From Actinostola sp. cb2023 (taxonomy: Eukaryota > Cnidaria > Anthozoa > Actiniaria > Actinostolidae): a stretch of DNA of 64,000 bases. The position numbers were made by a program, and so were the translations under genes. The notes under the pieces are model-generated. The model was given only the letters and a program-made list of their open reading frames with translations, searched no databases and was not told where the DNA came from. Shown one piece after another: positions 40,501 through 55,500 of the stretch (positions are counted from its first letter, which is position 1; the number at the start of each line of letters is the position of its first letter). The stretch is from the NCBI GenBank assembly GCA_033675265.1, contig JAUJYZ010000050.1, positions 38,734 through 102,733 on the forward strand. Direction: 5' to 3'.

Positions 40501-43500
40501 GTGGATATCTTAGTAACTGGTGTGTGGATATCTTAGTAACTGGTGTGTGGATATCTTAGTAACTGGTGTGTGGATATCTTAGTAACTGGTGTGTGGATAT
40601 CTTAGTAACTGGTGTGTGGATATCTTAGTAACTGGTGTGTGGATATCTTAGTAACTGGTGTGTGGATATCTTAGTAACTGGTGTGTGGATATCTTAGTAA
40701 CTGGTGTGTGGATATCTTAGTAACTGGTGTGTGGATATAGTAACTGGTGTGTGTATATCTTAGTAACTGGTGTGTGGATATCTTAGTAACTGGTGTGTGG
40801 ATATCTTAGTAACTGGTGTGTGGATATCTTAGTAACTGGTGTGTGGATATCTTAGTAACTGGTGTGTGGATATCTTAGTAACTGGTGTGTGGATATCTTA
40901 GTAACTGGTGTGTGGATATCTTAGTAACTGGTGTGTGGATATCTTAGTAACTGGTGTGTGGATATCTTAGTAACTGGTGTGTGGATATCTTAGTAACTGG
41001 TGTGTGGATATCTTAGTAACTGGTGTGTGGATATCTTAGTTAGTAACTGGTGTGTGGATATCTTAGTAACTGGTGTGTGTATATCTTAGTAACTGGTGTG
41101 TGGATATCTTAGTAACTGGTGTGTGGATATCTTAGTAACTGGTGTGTGGATATCTTAGTAACTGGTGTGTGGATATCTTAGTGGTGTGGATATCTTAGTA
41201 ACTGGTGTGTGGATATCTTAGTAACTGGTGTGTGGATATCTTAGTAACTGGTGTGTGGATATCTTAGTAACTGGTGTGTGGATATCTTAGTAACTGGTGT
41301 GTGGATATCTTAGTAACTGGTGTGTGGATATCTTAGTAGTAACTGGTGTGTGGATATCTTAGTAACTGGTGTGTGGATATCTTAGTAACTGGTGTGTGGA
41401 TATCTTAGTAACTGGTGTGTGGATATCTTAGTAACTGGTGTGTGGATATCTTAGTAACTGGTGTGTGGATATCTTAGTAACTGGTGTGTGGATATCTTAG
41501 TAACTGGTGTGTGGATATCTTAGTAACTGGTGTGTGGATATCTTAGTGTGTGTGGATATCTTAGTAACTGGTGTGTGGATATCTTAGTAACTGGTGTGTG
41601 GATATCTTAGTAACTGGTGTGTGGATATCTTAGTAACTGGTGTGTGGATATCTTAGTAACTGGTGTGTGGATATCTTAGTAACTGGTGTGTGGATATCTT
41701 AGTAACTGGTGTGTGGATATCTTAGTAACTGGTGTGTGGATATCTTAGTAACTGGTGTGTGGATATCTTAGTAACTGGTGTGTGGATATCTTAGTAACTG
41801 GTGTGTGGATATCTTAGTAACTGGTGTGTGGATATCTTAGTAACTGGTGTGTGGATATCTTAGTAACTGGTGTGTGGATATCTTAGTAACTGGTGTGTGG
41901 ATATCTTAGTAACTGGTGTGTGGATATCTTAGTAACTGTGTGTGTGGATATCTTAGTAACTGGTGTGTGGATATCTTAGTAACTGGTGTGTGGATATCTT
42001 AGTAACTGGTGTGTGGATATCTTAGTAACTGGTGTGTGGATATCTTAGTAACTGGTGTGTGGATATCTTAGTAACTGGTGTGTGGATATCTTAGTAACTG
42101 GTGTGTGTGTATATCTTAGTAACTGGTGTGTGGATATCTTAGTAACTGGTGTGTGGATATCTTAGTAACTGGTGTGTGTGGATATCTTAGTAACTGGTGT
42201 GTGGATATCTTAGTAACTGGTGTGTGGATATCTTAGTAACTGGTGTGTGGATATCTTAGTAACTGGTGTGTGGATATCTTAGTAACTGGTGTGTGGATAT
42301 CTTAGTAACTGGTGTGTGGATATCTTAGTAACTGGTGTGTGGATATCTTAGTAACTGGTGTGTGGATATCTTAGTAACTGGTGTGTGGATATCTTAGTAA
42401 CTGGTGTGTGGATATCTTAGTAACTGGTGTGTGGATATCTTAGTAACTGGTGTGTGGATATCTTAGTAACTGGTGTGTGGATATCTTAGTAACTGGTGTG
42501 TGGATATCTTAGTAACTGGTGTGTGGATATCTTAGTAACTGGTGTGTGGATATCTTAGTAACTGGTGTGTGGATATCTTAGTAACTGGTGTGTGGATATC
42601 TTAGTAACTGGTGTGTGTATATCTTAGTAACTGTGTGTGTGTATATCTTAGTAACTGGTGTGTGTGTGGATATCTTAGTAACTGGTGTGTGGATATCTTA
42701 GTAACTGGTGTGTGGATATCTTAGTAACTGGTGTGTGGATATCTTAGTAACTGGTGTGTGGATATCTTAGTAACTGGTGTGTGGATATCTTAGTAACTGG
42801 TGTGTGGATATCTTAGTAACTGGTGTGTGGATATCTTAGTAACTGGTGTGTGGATATCTTAGTAACTGGTGTGTGGATATCTTAGTAACTGGTGTGTGGA
42901 TATCTTAGTAACTGGTGTGTGGATATCTTAGTAACTGGTGTGTGGATATCTTAGTAACTGGTGTGTGGATATCTTAGTAACTGGTGTGTGGATATCTTAG
43001 TAACTGGTGTGTGGATATCTTAGTAACTGGTGTGTGGATATCTTAGTAACTGGTGTGTGTGGATATCTTAGTAACTGGTGTGTGGATATCTTAGTAACTG
43101 GTGTGTGGATATCTTAGTAACTGGTGTGTGGATATCTTAGTAACTGGTGTGTGGATATCTTAGTAACTGGTGTGTGGATATCTTAGTAACTGGTGTGTGG
43201 ATATCTTAGTAACTGGTGTGTGGATATCTTAGTAACTGGTGTGTGGATATCTTAGTAACTGGTGTGTGGATATCTTAGTAACTGGTGTGTGGATATCTTA
43301 GTAACTGGTGTGTGTGTGGATATCTTAGTAACTGGTGTGTGGATATCTTAGTAACTGGTGTGTGGATATCTTAGTAACTGGTGTGTGGATATCTTAGTAA
43401 CTGGTGTGTGGATATCTTAGTAACTGGTGTGTGGATATCTTAGTAACTGGTGTGTGGATATCTTAGTAACTGGTGTGTATATCTTAGTAACTGGTGTGTG

Positions 43501-46500
43501 GATATCTTAGTAACTGGTGTGTGGATATCTTAGTAACTGGTGTGTGGATATCTTAGTAACTGGTGTGTGATATCTTAGTAACTGGTGTGTAGTAACTGGT
43601 GTGTGGATATCTTAGTAACTGGTGTGTGGATATCTTAGTAACTGGTGTGTGGATATCTTAGTAACTGGTGTGTGGATATCTTAGTAACTGGTGTGTGGAT
43701 ATCTTAGTAACTGGTGTGTGGATATCTTAGTAACTGGTGTGTGGATATCTTAGTAACTGGTGTGTGGATATCTTAGTAACTGGTGTGTGGATATCTTAGT
43801 AACTGGTGTGTGGATATCTTAGTAACTGGTGTGTGGATATCTTAGTAACTGGTGTGGTAGTAATCTTAGTAACTGTGTGTGGATATCTTAGTAACTGGTG
43901 TGTGGATATCTTAGTAACTGGTGTGTGGATATCTTAGTAACTGGTGTGTGGATATCTTAGTAACTGGTGTGTGGATATCTTAGTAACTGGTGTGTGGATA
44001 TCTTAGTAACTGGTGTGTGGATATCTTAGTAACTGGTGTGTGTATATCTTAGTAACTGGTGTGTGGATATCTTAGTAACTGGTGTGTGGATATCTTAGTA
44101 ACTGGTGTGTGGATATCTTAGTAACTGGTGTGTGGATATCTTAGTAACTGGTGTGTGTGGATATCTTAGTAACTGGTGTGTGGATATCTTAGTAACTGGT
44201 GTGTGGATATCTTAGTAACTGGTGTGTGTGTATATCTTAGTAACTGGTGTGTGGATATCTTAGTAACTGGTGTGTGTATATAGTAACTGGTGTGTGTATA
44301 TCTTAGTAACTGGTGTGTGGATATCTTAGTAACTGGTGTGTGGATATCTTAGTAACTGGTGTGTGGATATCTTAGTAACTGGTGTGTGGATATCTTAGTA
44401 ACTGGTGTGTGGATATCTTAGTAACTGGTGTGTGGATATCTTAGTAACTGGTGTGTGGATATCTTAGTAACTGGTGTGTGGATATCTTAGTAACTGGTGT
44501 GTGGATATCTTAGTAACTGGTGTGTGGATATCTTAGTAACTGGTGTGTGGATATCTTAGTAACTGGTGTGTGGATATCTTAGTAACTGGTGTGTGGATAT
44601 CTTAGTAACTGGTGTGTGGATATCTTAGTAACTGGTGTGTGGATATCTTAGTAACTGGTGTGTGGATATCTTAGTAACTGGTGTGTGGATATCTTAGTAA
44701 CTGGTGTGTGGATATCTTAGTAACTGGTGTGTGGATATCTTAGTAACTGGGTGTGTGTATATCTTAGTAACTGGTGTGTGTATATCTTAGTAACTGGTGT
44801 GTGGATATCTTAGTAACTGGTGTGTGGATATCTTAGTAACTGGTGTGTGGATATCTTAGTAACTGGTGTGTGGATATCTTAGTAACTGGTGTGTGGATAT
44901 CTTAGTAACTGGTGTGTGGATATCTTAGTAACTGGTGTGTGTATATCTTAGTAACTGGTGTGTGGATATCTTAGTAACTGGTGTGTGGATATCTTAGTAA
45001 CTGGTGTGTGGATATCTTAGTAACTGGTGTGTGGATATCTTAGTAACTGGTGTGTGGATATCTTAGTAACTGGTGTGTGGATATCTTAGTAACTGGTGTG
45101 TGTATATCTTAGTAACTGGTGTGTGGATGTGTAGTATGGTGTAGTATATCTTAGTAACTGGTGTGTGGATATCTTAGTAACTGGTGTGTGGATATCTTAG
45201 TAACTGGTGTGTGGATATCTTAGTAACTGGTGTGTGGATATCTTAGTAACTGGTGTGTGGATATCTTAGTAACTGGTGTGTGGATATCTTAGTAACTGGT
45301 GTGTGTGATATCTTAGTAACTGGTGTGTGGATATCTTAGTAACTGGTGTGTGGATATCTTAGTAACTGGTGTGTGGATATCTTAGTAACTGGTGTGTGGA
45401 TATCTTAGTAACTGGTGTGTGGATATCTTAGTAACTGGTGTGTGGATATCTTAGTAACTGGTGTGTGGATATCTTAGTAACTGGTGTGTGGATATCTTAG
45501 TAACTGGTGTGTGGATATCTTAGTAACTGGTGTGTGGATATCTTAGTAACTGGTGTGTGGATATCTTAGTAACTGGTGTGTGGATATCTTAGTAACTGGT
45601 GTGTGGATATCTTAGTAACTGGTGTGTGGATATCTTAGTAACTGGTGTGTGGATATCTAGTAGTAACTGGTGTGTGGATATCTTAGTAACTGGTGTGTGG
45701 ATATCTTAGTAACTGGTGTGTGGATATCTTAGTAACTGGTGTGTGTGTGATATCTTAGTAACTGGTGTGTGGATATCTTAGTAACTGGTGTGTGGATATC
45801 TTAGTAACTGGTGTGATATCTTAGGATATCTTAGTAACTGGTGTGTGGATATCTTAGTAACTGGTGTGTGGATATCTTAGTAACTGGTGTGTGGATATCT
45901 TAGTAACTGGTGTGTGGATATCTTAGTAACTGGTGTGTGGATATCTTAGTAACTGGTGTGTGGATATCTTAGTAACTGGTGTGTGGATATCTTAGTAACT
46001 GGTGTGTGGATATCTTAGTAACTGGTGTGTGGATATCTTAGTAACTGGTGTGTGGATATCTTAGTAACTGGTGTGTGGATATCTTAGTAACTGGTGTGTG
46101 GATATCTTAGTAACTGGTGTGTGGATATCTTAGTAACTGGTGTGTGGATATCTTAGTAACTGGTGTGTGGATATCTTAGTAACTGGTGTGTGGATATCTT
46201 AGTAACTGGTGTGTGGATATCTTAGTAACTGGTGTGTGGATATCTTAGTAACTGGTGTGTGGATATCTTAGTAACTGGTGTGTGGATATCTTAGTAACTG
46301 GTGTGTGGATATCTTAGTAACTGGTGTGTGGATATCTTAGTAACTGGTGTGTGGATATCTTAGTAACTGGTGTGTGGATATCTTAGTAACTGGTGTGTGG
46401 ATATCTTAGTAACTGGTGTGTGGATATCTTAGTAACTGGTGTGTGGATATCTTAGTAACTGGTGTGTGGATATCTTAGTAACTGGTGTGTGGATATCTTA

Positions 46501-49500
46501 GTAACTGGTGTGTGGATATCTTAGTAACTGGTGTGTGGATATCTTAGTAACTGGTGTGTGGATATCTTAGTAACTGGTGTGTGGATATCTTAGTAACTGG
46601 TGTGTGGATATCTTAGTAACTGGTGTGTGGATATCTTAGTAACTGGTGTGTGGATATCTTAGTAACTGGTGTGTGGATATCTTAGTAACTGGTGTGTGGA
46701 TATCTTAGTAACTGTGTGTGTGTGTATATCTTAGTAACTGGTGTGTGGATATCTTAGTAACTGGTGTGTGGATATCTTAGTAACTGGTGTGTGGATATCT
46801 TAGTAACTGGTGTGTGGATATCTTAGTAACTGGTGTGTGGATATCTTAGTAACTGGTGTGTGGATATCTTAGTAACTGGTGTGTGGATATCTTAGTAACT
46901 GGTGTGTGTGATATCTTAGTAACTGGTGTGTGGATATCTTAGTAACTGGTGTGTGGATATCTTAGTAACTGGTGTGTGGATATCTTAGTAACTGGTGTGT
47001 GGATATCTTAGTAACTGGTGTGTGGATATCTTAGTAACTGGTGTGTGGATATCTTAGTAACTGGTGTGTGTATATCTTAGTAACTGGTGTGTGGATATCT
47101 TAGTAACTGGTGTGTGGATATCTTAGTAACTGGTGTGTGGATATCTTAGTAACTGGTGTGTGGATATCTTAGTAACTGGTGTGTGGATATCTTAGTAACT
47201 GGTGTGTGGTGGATATCTTAGTAACTGGTGTGTGGATATCTTAGTAACTGGGTGTGTGGATATCTTAGTAACTGGTGTGTGGATATCTTAGTAACTGGTG
47301 TGTGGATATCTTAGTAACTGGTGTGTGGATATCTTAGTAACTGGTGTGTGGATATCTTAGTAACTGGTGTGTGGATATCTTAGTAACTGGTGTGTGGATA
47401 TCTTAGTAACTGGTGTGTGGATATCTTAGTAACTGGTGTGTGGATATCTTAGTAACTGGTGTGTGGATATCTTAGTAACTGGTGTGTGTATATCTTAGTA
47501 ACTGGTGTGTGGATATCTTAGTAACTGGTGTGTGGATATCTTAGTAACTGGTGTGTGGATATCTTAGTAACTGGTGTGTGGATATCTTAGTAACTGGTGT
47601 GTGGATATCTTAGTAACTGGTGTGTGGATATATCTTAGTAACTGGTGTGTGGATATCTTAGTAACTGGTGTGTGGATATCTTTAGTAACTGGTGTGTGTG
47701 GATATCTTAGTAACTGGTGTGTGGATATAACTGGTGTGTGGATATCTTAGTAACTGGTGTGTGGATATCTTAGTAACTGGTGTGTGGATATCTTAGTAAC
47801 TGGTGTGTGGATATCTTAGTAACTGGTGTGTGGATATCTTAGTAACTGGTGTGTGGATATCTTAGTAACTGGTGTGTGGATATCTTAGTAACTGGTGTGT
47901 GGATATCTTAGTAACTGGTGTGTGGATATCTTAGTAACTGGTGTGTGGATATCTTAGTAACTAGGTGTGTGGATATCTTAGTAACTGGTGTGTGGATATC
48001 TTAGTAACTGGTGTGTGGATATCTTAGTAACTGGTGTGTGGATATCTTAGTAACTGGTGTGTGGATATCTTAGTAACTGGTGTGTGGATATCTTAGTAAC
48101 TGGTGTGTGGATATCTTAGTAACTGTGTGTGTGATATCTTAGTAACTGGTGTGTGGATATCTTAGTAACTGGTGTGTGTATATCTTAGTAACTGGTGTGT
48201 GGATATCTTAGTAACTGGTGTGTGGATATCTTAGTAACTGGTGTGTGTGTATATCTTAGTAACTGGTGTGTGGATATCTTAGTAACTGGTGTGTGGATAT
48301 CTTAGTAACTGGTGTGTGGATATCTTAGTAACTGGTGTGTGGATATCTTAGTAACTGGTGTGTGGATATCTTAGTAACTGGTGTGTGGATATCTTAGTAA
48401 CTGGTGTGTGGATATCTTAGTAACTGGTGTGTGGATATCTTAGTAACTGGTGTGTGATATCTTAGTAACTGTGTGTGTGATATCTTAGTAACTGGTGTGT
48501 GGATATCTTAGTAACTGGTGTGTGGATATCTTAGTAACTGGTGTGTGGATATCTTAGTAACTGGTGTGTGGATATCTTAGTAACTGGTGTGTGGATATCT
48601 TAGTAACTGGTGTGTGGATATCTTAGTAACTGGTGTGTGGATATCTTAGTAGTAACTGGTGTGTGGATATCTTAGTAACTGGTGTGTGGATATCTTAGTA
48701 ACTGGTGTGTGGATATCTTAGTAACTGGTGTGTGGATATCTTAGTAACTGGTGTGTGGATATCTTAGTAACTGGTGTGTGGATATCTTAGTAACTGGTGT
48801 GTGGATATCTTAGTAACTGGTGTGTGGATATCTTAGTAACTGGTGTGTGGATATCTTAGTAACTGGTGTGTGGATATCTTAGTAACTGGTGTGTGGTATA
48901 TCTTAGTAACTGGTGTGTGGATATCTTAGTAACTGGTGTGTGGATATCTTAGTAACTGGTGTGTGGATATCTTAGTAACTGGTGTGTGGATATCTTAGTA
49001 ACTGGTGTGTGTATATCTGGTAGTAACTGGTGTGTGTGGATATCTTAGTAACTGGTGTGTGGATATCTTAGTAACTGGTGTGTGTGGATATCTTAGTAAC
49101 TGGTGTGTGGATATCTTAGTAACTGGTGTGTGGATATCTTAGTAACTGGTGTGTGGATATCTTAGTAACTGGTGTGTGGATATCTTAGTAGTAGTAACTG
49201 GTGTGTGGATATCTTAGTAACTGGTGTGTGGATATCTTAGTAACTGGTGTGTGGATATCTTAGTAACTGGTGTGTGTGGATATCTTAGTAACTGGTGTGT
49301 GATATCTTAGTAACTGGTGTGTGGATATCTTAGTAACTGGTGTGTGGATATCTTAGTAACTGGTGTGTGGATATCTTAGTAACTGGTGTGTGGATATCTT
49401 AGTAACTGGTGTGTGGATATCTTAGTAACTGGTGTGTGGATATCTTAGTAACTGGTGTGTGGATATCTTAGTAACTGGTGTGTGGATATCTTAGTAACTG

Positions 49501-52500
49501 GTGTGTGGATATCTTAGTAACTGGTGTGTGGATATCTTAGTAACTGGTGTGTGGATATCTTAGTAACTGGTGTGTGGATATCTTAGTAACTGGTGTGTGG
49601 ATATCTTAGTAACTGGTGTGTGGATATCTTAGTAACTGGTGTGTGGATATCTTAGTAACTGGTGTGTGGATATCTTAGTAACTGGTGTGTGGATATCTTA
49701 GTAACTGGTGTGTGGATATCTTAGTAACTGGTGTGTGGATATCTTAGTAACTGGTGTGTGGATATCTTAGTAACTGGTGTGTGGATATCTTAGTAACTGG
49801 TGTGTGGATATCTTAGTAACTGGTGTGTGGATATCTTAGTAACTGGTGTGTGGATATATCTGGTAGTAACTGGTAACTGGTGTGTGGATATCTTAGTAAC
49901 TGGTGTGTGGATATCTTAGTAACTGGTGTGTGGATATCTTAGTAACTGGTGTGTGGATATCTTAGTAACTGGTGTGTGGATATCTTAGTAACTGGTGTGT
50001 GGATATCTTAGTAACTGGTGTGTGGATATCTTAGTAACTGGTGTGTGGATATCTTAGTAGTAACTGGTGTGTGGATATCTTAGTAACTGGTGTGTGGATA
50101 TCTTAGTAACTGGTGTGTGGATATCTTAGTAACTGGTGTGTGGATATCTTAGTAACTGGTGTGTGGATATCTTAGTAACTGGTGTGTGGATATCTTAGTA
50201 ACTGGTGTGTGGATATCTTAGTAACTGGTGTGTGGATATCTTAGTAACTGGTGTGTGGATATCTTAGTAACTGGTGTGTGGATATCTTAGTAACTGGTGT
50301 GTGGATATCTTAGTAACTGGTGTGTGGATATCTTAGTAACTGGTGTGTGGATATCTTAGTAACTGGTGTGTGGATATCTTAGTAACTGGTGTGTGGATAT
50401 CTTAGTAACTGGTGTGTGGATATCTTAGTAACTGGTGTGTGGATATCTTAGTAACTGGTGTGTGGATATCTTAGTAACTGGTGTGTGGATATCTTAGTAA
50501 CTGGTGTGTGATATCTTAGTAATATGTGTTAGTAACTGGTGTGTGGATATCTTAGTAACTGGTGTGTGTATATCTTAGTAACTGGTGTGTGGATATCTTA
50601 GTAACTGGTGTGTGGATATCTTAGTAACTGGTGTGTGGATATCTTAGTAACTGGTGTGTGGATATCTTAGTAACTGGTGTGTGGATATCTTAGTAACTGG
50701 TGTGTGGATATCTTAGTAACTGGTGTGTGGATATCTTAGTAACTGGTGTGTGGATATCTTAGTAACTGGTGTGTGGATATCTTAGTAACTGGTGTGTGGA
50801 TATATCTTAGTAACTGGTGTGTGGATATCTTAGTAACTGGTGTGTGGATATCTTAGTAACTGGTGTGTGGATATCTTAGTAACTGGTGTGTGGATATCTT
50901 AGTAACTGGTGTGTGTGGATATCTTAGTAACTGGTGTGTGGATATCTTAGTAACTGGTGTGTGGATATCTTAGTAACTGGTGTGTGGATATCTTAGTAAC
51001 TGGTGTGTGGATATCTTAGTAACTGGTGTGTGGATATCTTAGTAACTGGTGTGTGGATATCTTAGTAACTGGTGTGTGGATATCTTAGTAACTGGTGTGT
51101 GGATATCTTAGTAACTGGTGTGTGGATATCTTAGTAACTGGTGTGTGGATATCTTAGTAACTGGTGTGTGGATATCTTAGTAACTGGTGTGTGTATATCT
51201 TAGTAACTGGTGTGTGGATATCTTAGTAACTGGTGTGTGGATATCTTAGTAACTGGTGTGTGGATATCTTAGTAACTGGTGTGTGGATATCTTAGTAACT
51301 GGTGTGTGGATATCTTAGTAACTGGTGTGTGTATATCTTAGTAACTGGTGTGTGGATATCTTAGTAACTGGTGTGTGGATATCTTAGTAACTGGTGTGTG
51401 GATATCTTAGTAACTGGTGTGTGGATATCTTAGTAACTGGTGTGTGGATATCTTAGTAACTGGTGTGTGGATATCTTAGTAACTGGTGTGTGGATATCTT
51501 AGTAAACTGTGTGTGGATATCTTAGTAACTGGTGTGTGGATATCTTAGTAACTGGTGTGTGGATATCTTAGTAACTGGTGTGTGGATATCTTAGTAACTG
51601 GTGTGTGGATATCTTAGTAACTGGTGTGTGGATATCTTAGTAACTGGTGTGTGGATATCTTAGTAACTGGTGTGTGGATATCTTAGTAACTGGTGTGTGT
51701 GATATCTTAGTAACTGGTGTGTGTATATCTTAGTAACTGGTGTGTGTGGATATCTTAGTAACTGGTGTGTGGATATCTTAGTAACTGGTGTGTGGATATC
51801 TTAGTAACTGGTGTGTGGATATCTTAGTAACTGGTGTGTGGATATCTTAGTAACTGGTGTGTGGATATCTTAGTAACTGGTGTGTGGATATCTTAGTAAC
51901 TGGTGTGTGGATATCTTAGTAACTGGTGTGTGGATATCTTAGTAACTGGTGTGTGGATATCTTAGTAACTGGTGTGTGGATATCTTAGTAACTGGTGTGT
52001 GGATATCTTAGTAACTGGTGTGTGGATATCTTAGTAACTGGTGTGTGGATATCTTAGTAACTGGTGTGTGGATATCTTAGTAACTGGTGTGTGGATATCT
52101 TAGTAACTGGTGTGTGGATATCTTAGTAACTGGTGTGTGGATATCTTAGTAACTGGTGTGTGGATATCTTAGTAACTGGTGTGTGGATATCTTAGTAACT
52201 GGTGTGTGGATATCTTAGTAACTGGTGTGTGGATATCTTAGTAACTGGTGTGTGGATATCTTAGTAACTGGTGTGTGGATATCTTAGTAACTGGTGTGTG
52301 GATATCTTAGTAACTGGTGTGTGGATATCTTAGTAACTGGTGTGTGGATATCTTAGTAACTGGTGTGTGGATATCTTAGTAACTGGTGTGTGGATATCTT
52401 AGTAACTGGTGTGTGGATATCTTAGTAACTGGTGTGTGGATATCTTAGTAACTGGTGTGTGGATATCTTAGTAACTGGTGTGTGGATATCTTAGTAACTG

Positions 52501-55500
52501 GTGTGTGGATATCTTAGTAACTGGTGTGTGGATATCTTAGTAACTGGTGTGTGGATATCTTAGTAACTGGTGTGTGGATATCTTAGTAACTGGTGTGTGG
52601 ATATCTTAGTAACTGGTGTGTGGATATCTTAGTAACTGGTGTGTGGATATCTTAGTAACTGGTGTGTGATATCTTATAATGGTGTGTGGATATCTTAGTA
52701 ACTGGTGTGTGGATATCTTAGTAACTGGTGTGTGGATATCTTAGTAACTGGTGTGTGGATATCTTAGTAACTGGTGTGTGGATATCTTAGTAACTGGTGT
52801 GTGGATATCTTAGTAACTGGTGTGTGGATATCTTAGTAACTGGTGTGTGGATATCTTAGTAACTGGTGTGTGGATATCTTAGTAACTGGTGTGTGGATAT
52901 CTTAGTAACTGGTGTGTGGATATCTTAGTAACTGGTGTGTGGATATCTTAGTAACTGGTGTGTGGATATCTTAGTAACTGGTGTGTGTGGATATCTTAGT
53001 AACTGGTGTGTGGATATCTTAGTAACTGGTGTGTGGATATCTTAGTAACTGGTGTGTGGATATCTTAGTAACTGGTGTGTGGATATCTTAGTAACTGGTG
53101 TGTGGATATCTTAGTAACTGTGTGTGTGGATATCTTAGTAACTGGTGTGTGGATATCTTAGTAACTGGTGTGTGGATATCTTAGTAACTGGTGTGTGGAT
53201 ATCTTAGTAACTGGTGTGTGGATATCTTAGTAACTGGTGTGTGGATATCTTAGTAACTGGTGTGTGGATATCTTAGTAACTGGTGTGTGGATATCTTAGT
53301 AACTGGTGTGTGGATATCTTAGTAACTGGTGTGTGTGTAGTAACTGGATATCTTAGTAACTGGTGTGTGGATATCTTAGTAACTGGTGTGTGGATATCTT
53401 AGTAACTGGTGTGTGGATATCTTAGTAACTGGTGTGTGGATATCTTAGTAACTGGTGTGTGGATATCTTAGTAACTGGTGTGTGGATATCTTAGTAACTG
53501 GTGTGTGGATATCTTAGTAACTGGTGTGTGGATATCTTAGTAACTGGTGTGTGGATATCTTAGTAACTGGTGTGTGGATATCTTAGTAACTGGTGTGTGG
53601 ATATCTTAGTAACTGGTGTGTGGATATCTTAGTAACTGGTGTGTGGATATCTTAGTAACTGGTGTGTGGATATCTTAGTAACTGGTGTGTGGATATCTTA
53701 GTAACTGGTGTGTGGATATCTTAGTAACTGGTGTGTGTATATCTTAGTAACTGGTGTGTGATATCTTAGTAACTGGTGTGTGGATATCTTAGTAACTGGT
53801 GTGTGGATATCTTAGTAACTGGTGTGTGTGGATATCTTAGTAACTGGTGTGTGGATATCTTAGTAACTGGTGTGTGGATATCTTAGTAACTGTGTGTGGA
53901 TATCTTAGTAACTGGTGTGTGGATATCTTAGTAACTGGTGTGTGGATATCTTAGTAACTGGTGTGTGGATATCTTAGTAACTGGTGTGTGGATATCTTAG
54001 TAACTGGTGTGTGGATATCTTAGTAACTGGTGTGTGGATATCTTAGTAACTGGTGTGTGGATATCTTAGTAACTGGTGTGTGGATATCTTAGTAACTGGT
54101 GTGTGGATATCTTAGTAACTGGTGTGTGGATATCTTAGTAACTGGTGTGTGGATATCTTAGTAACTGGTGTGTGGTATATCTTAGTAACTGGTGTGTGGA
54201 TATCTTAGTAACTGGTGTGTGGATATCTTAGTAACTGGTGTGTGATATCTTAGTAACTGGTGTGTGGATATCTTAGTAACTGGTGTGTGGATATCTTAGT
54301 AACTGGTGTGTGGATATCTTAGTAACTGGTGTGTGGATATCTTAGTAACTGGTGTGTGGATATCTTAGTAACTGGTGTGTGGATATCTTAGTAACTGGTG
54401 TGTGGTATATCTTAGTAACTGGTGTGTGTATATCTTAGTAACTGGTGTGTGGATATCTTAGTAACTGGTGTGTGGATATCTTAGTAACTGGTGTGTGGAT
54501 ATCTTAGTAACTGGTGTGTGTGGATATCTTAGTAACTGGTGTGTGTGGATATCTTAGTAACTGGTGTGTGGATATCTTAGTAACTGGTGTGTGGATATCT
54601 TAGTAACTGGTGTGTGGATATCTTAGTAACTGGTGTGTGGATATCTTAGTAACTGGTGTGTGGATATCTTAGTAACTGGTGTGTGGATATCTTAGTAACT
54701 GGTGTGTGGATATCTTAGTAACTGGTGTGTGGATATCTTAGTAACTGGTGTGTGGATATCTTAGTAACTGGTGTGTGGATATCTTAGTAACTGGTGTGTG
54801 GATATCTTAGTAACTGGTGTGTGGATATCTTAGTAACTGGTGTGTGGATATCTTAGTAACTGGTGTGTGGATATCTTAGTAACTGGTGTGTGGATATCTT
54901 AGTAACTGGTGTGTGGATATCTTAGTAACTGGTGTGTGGATATCTTAGTAACTGGTGTGTGGATATCTTAGTAACTGGTGTGTGGATATCTTAGTAACTG
55001 GTGTGTGGATATCTTAGTAACTGGTGTGTGGATATCTTAGTAACTGGTGTGTGGATATCTTAGTAACTGGTGTGTGGATATCTTAGTTAGTAACTGGTGT
55101 GTGGATATCTTAGTAACTGGTGTGTGGATATCTTAGTAACTGGTGTGTGGATATCTTAGTAACTGGTGTGTGGATATCTTAGTAACTGGTGTGTGGATAT
55201 CTTAGTAACTGGTGTGTGGATATCTTAGTAACTGGTGTGTGGATATCTTAGTAACTGGTGTGTGGATATCTTAGTAACTGGTGTGTGGATATCTTAGTAA
55301 CTGGTGTGTGGATATCTTAGTAACTGGTGTGTGGATATCTTAGTAACTGGTGTGTGGATATCTTAGTAACTGGTGTGTGGATATCGTAGTAACTGGTGTG
55401 TGGATATCTTAGTAACTGGTGTGTGGATATCTTAGTAAATGGTGTGTGGATATCTTAGTAACTGGTGTGTGGATATCGTAGTAACTGGTGTGTGTGGATA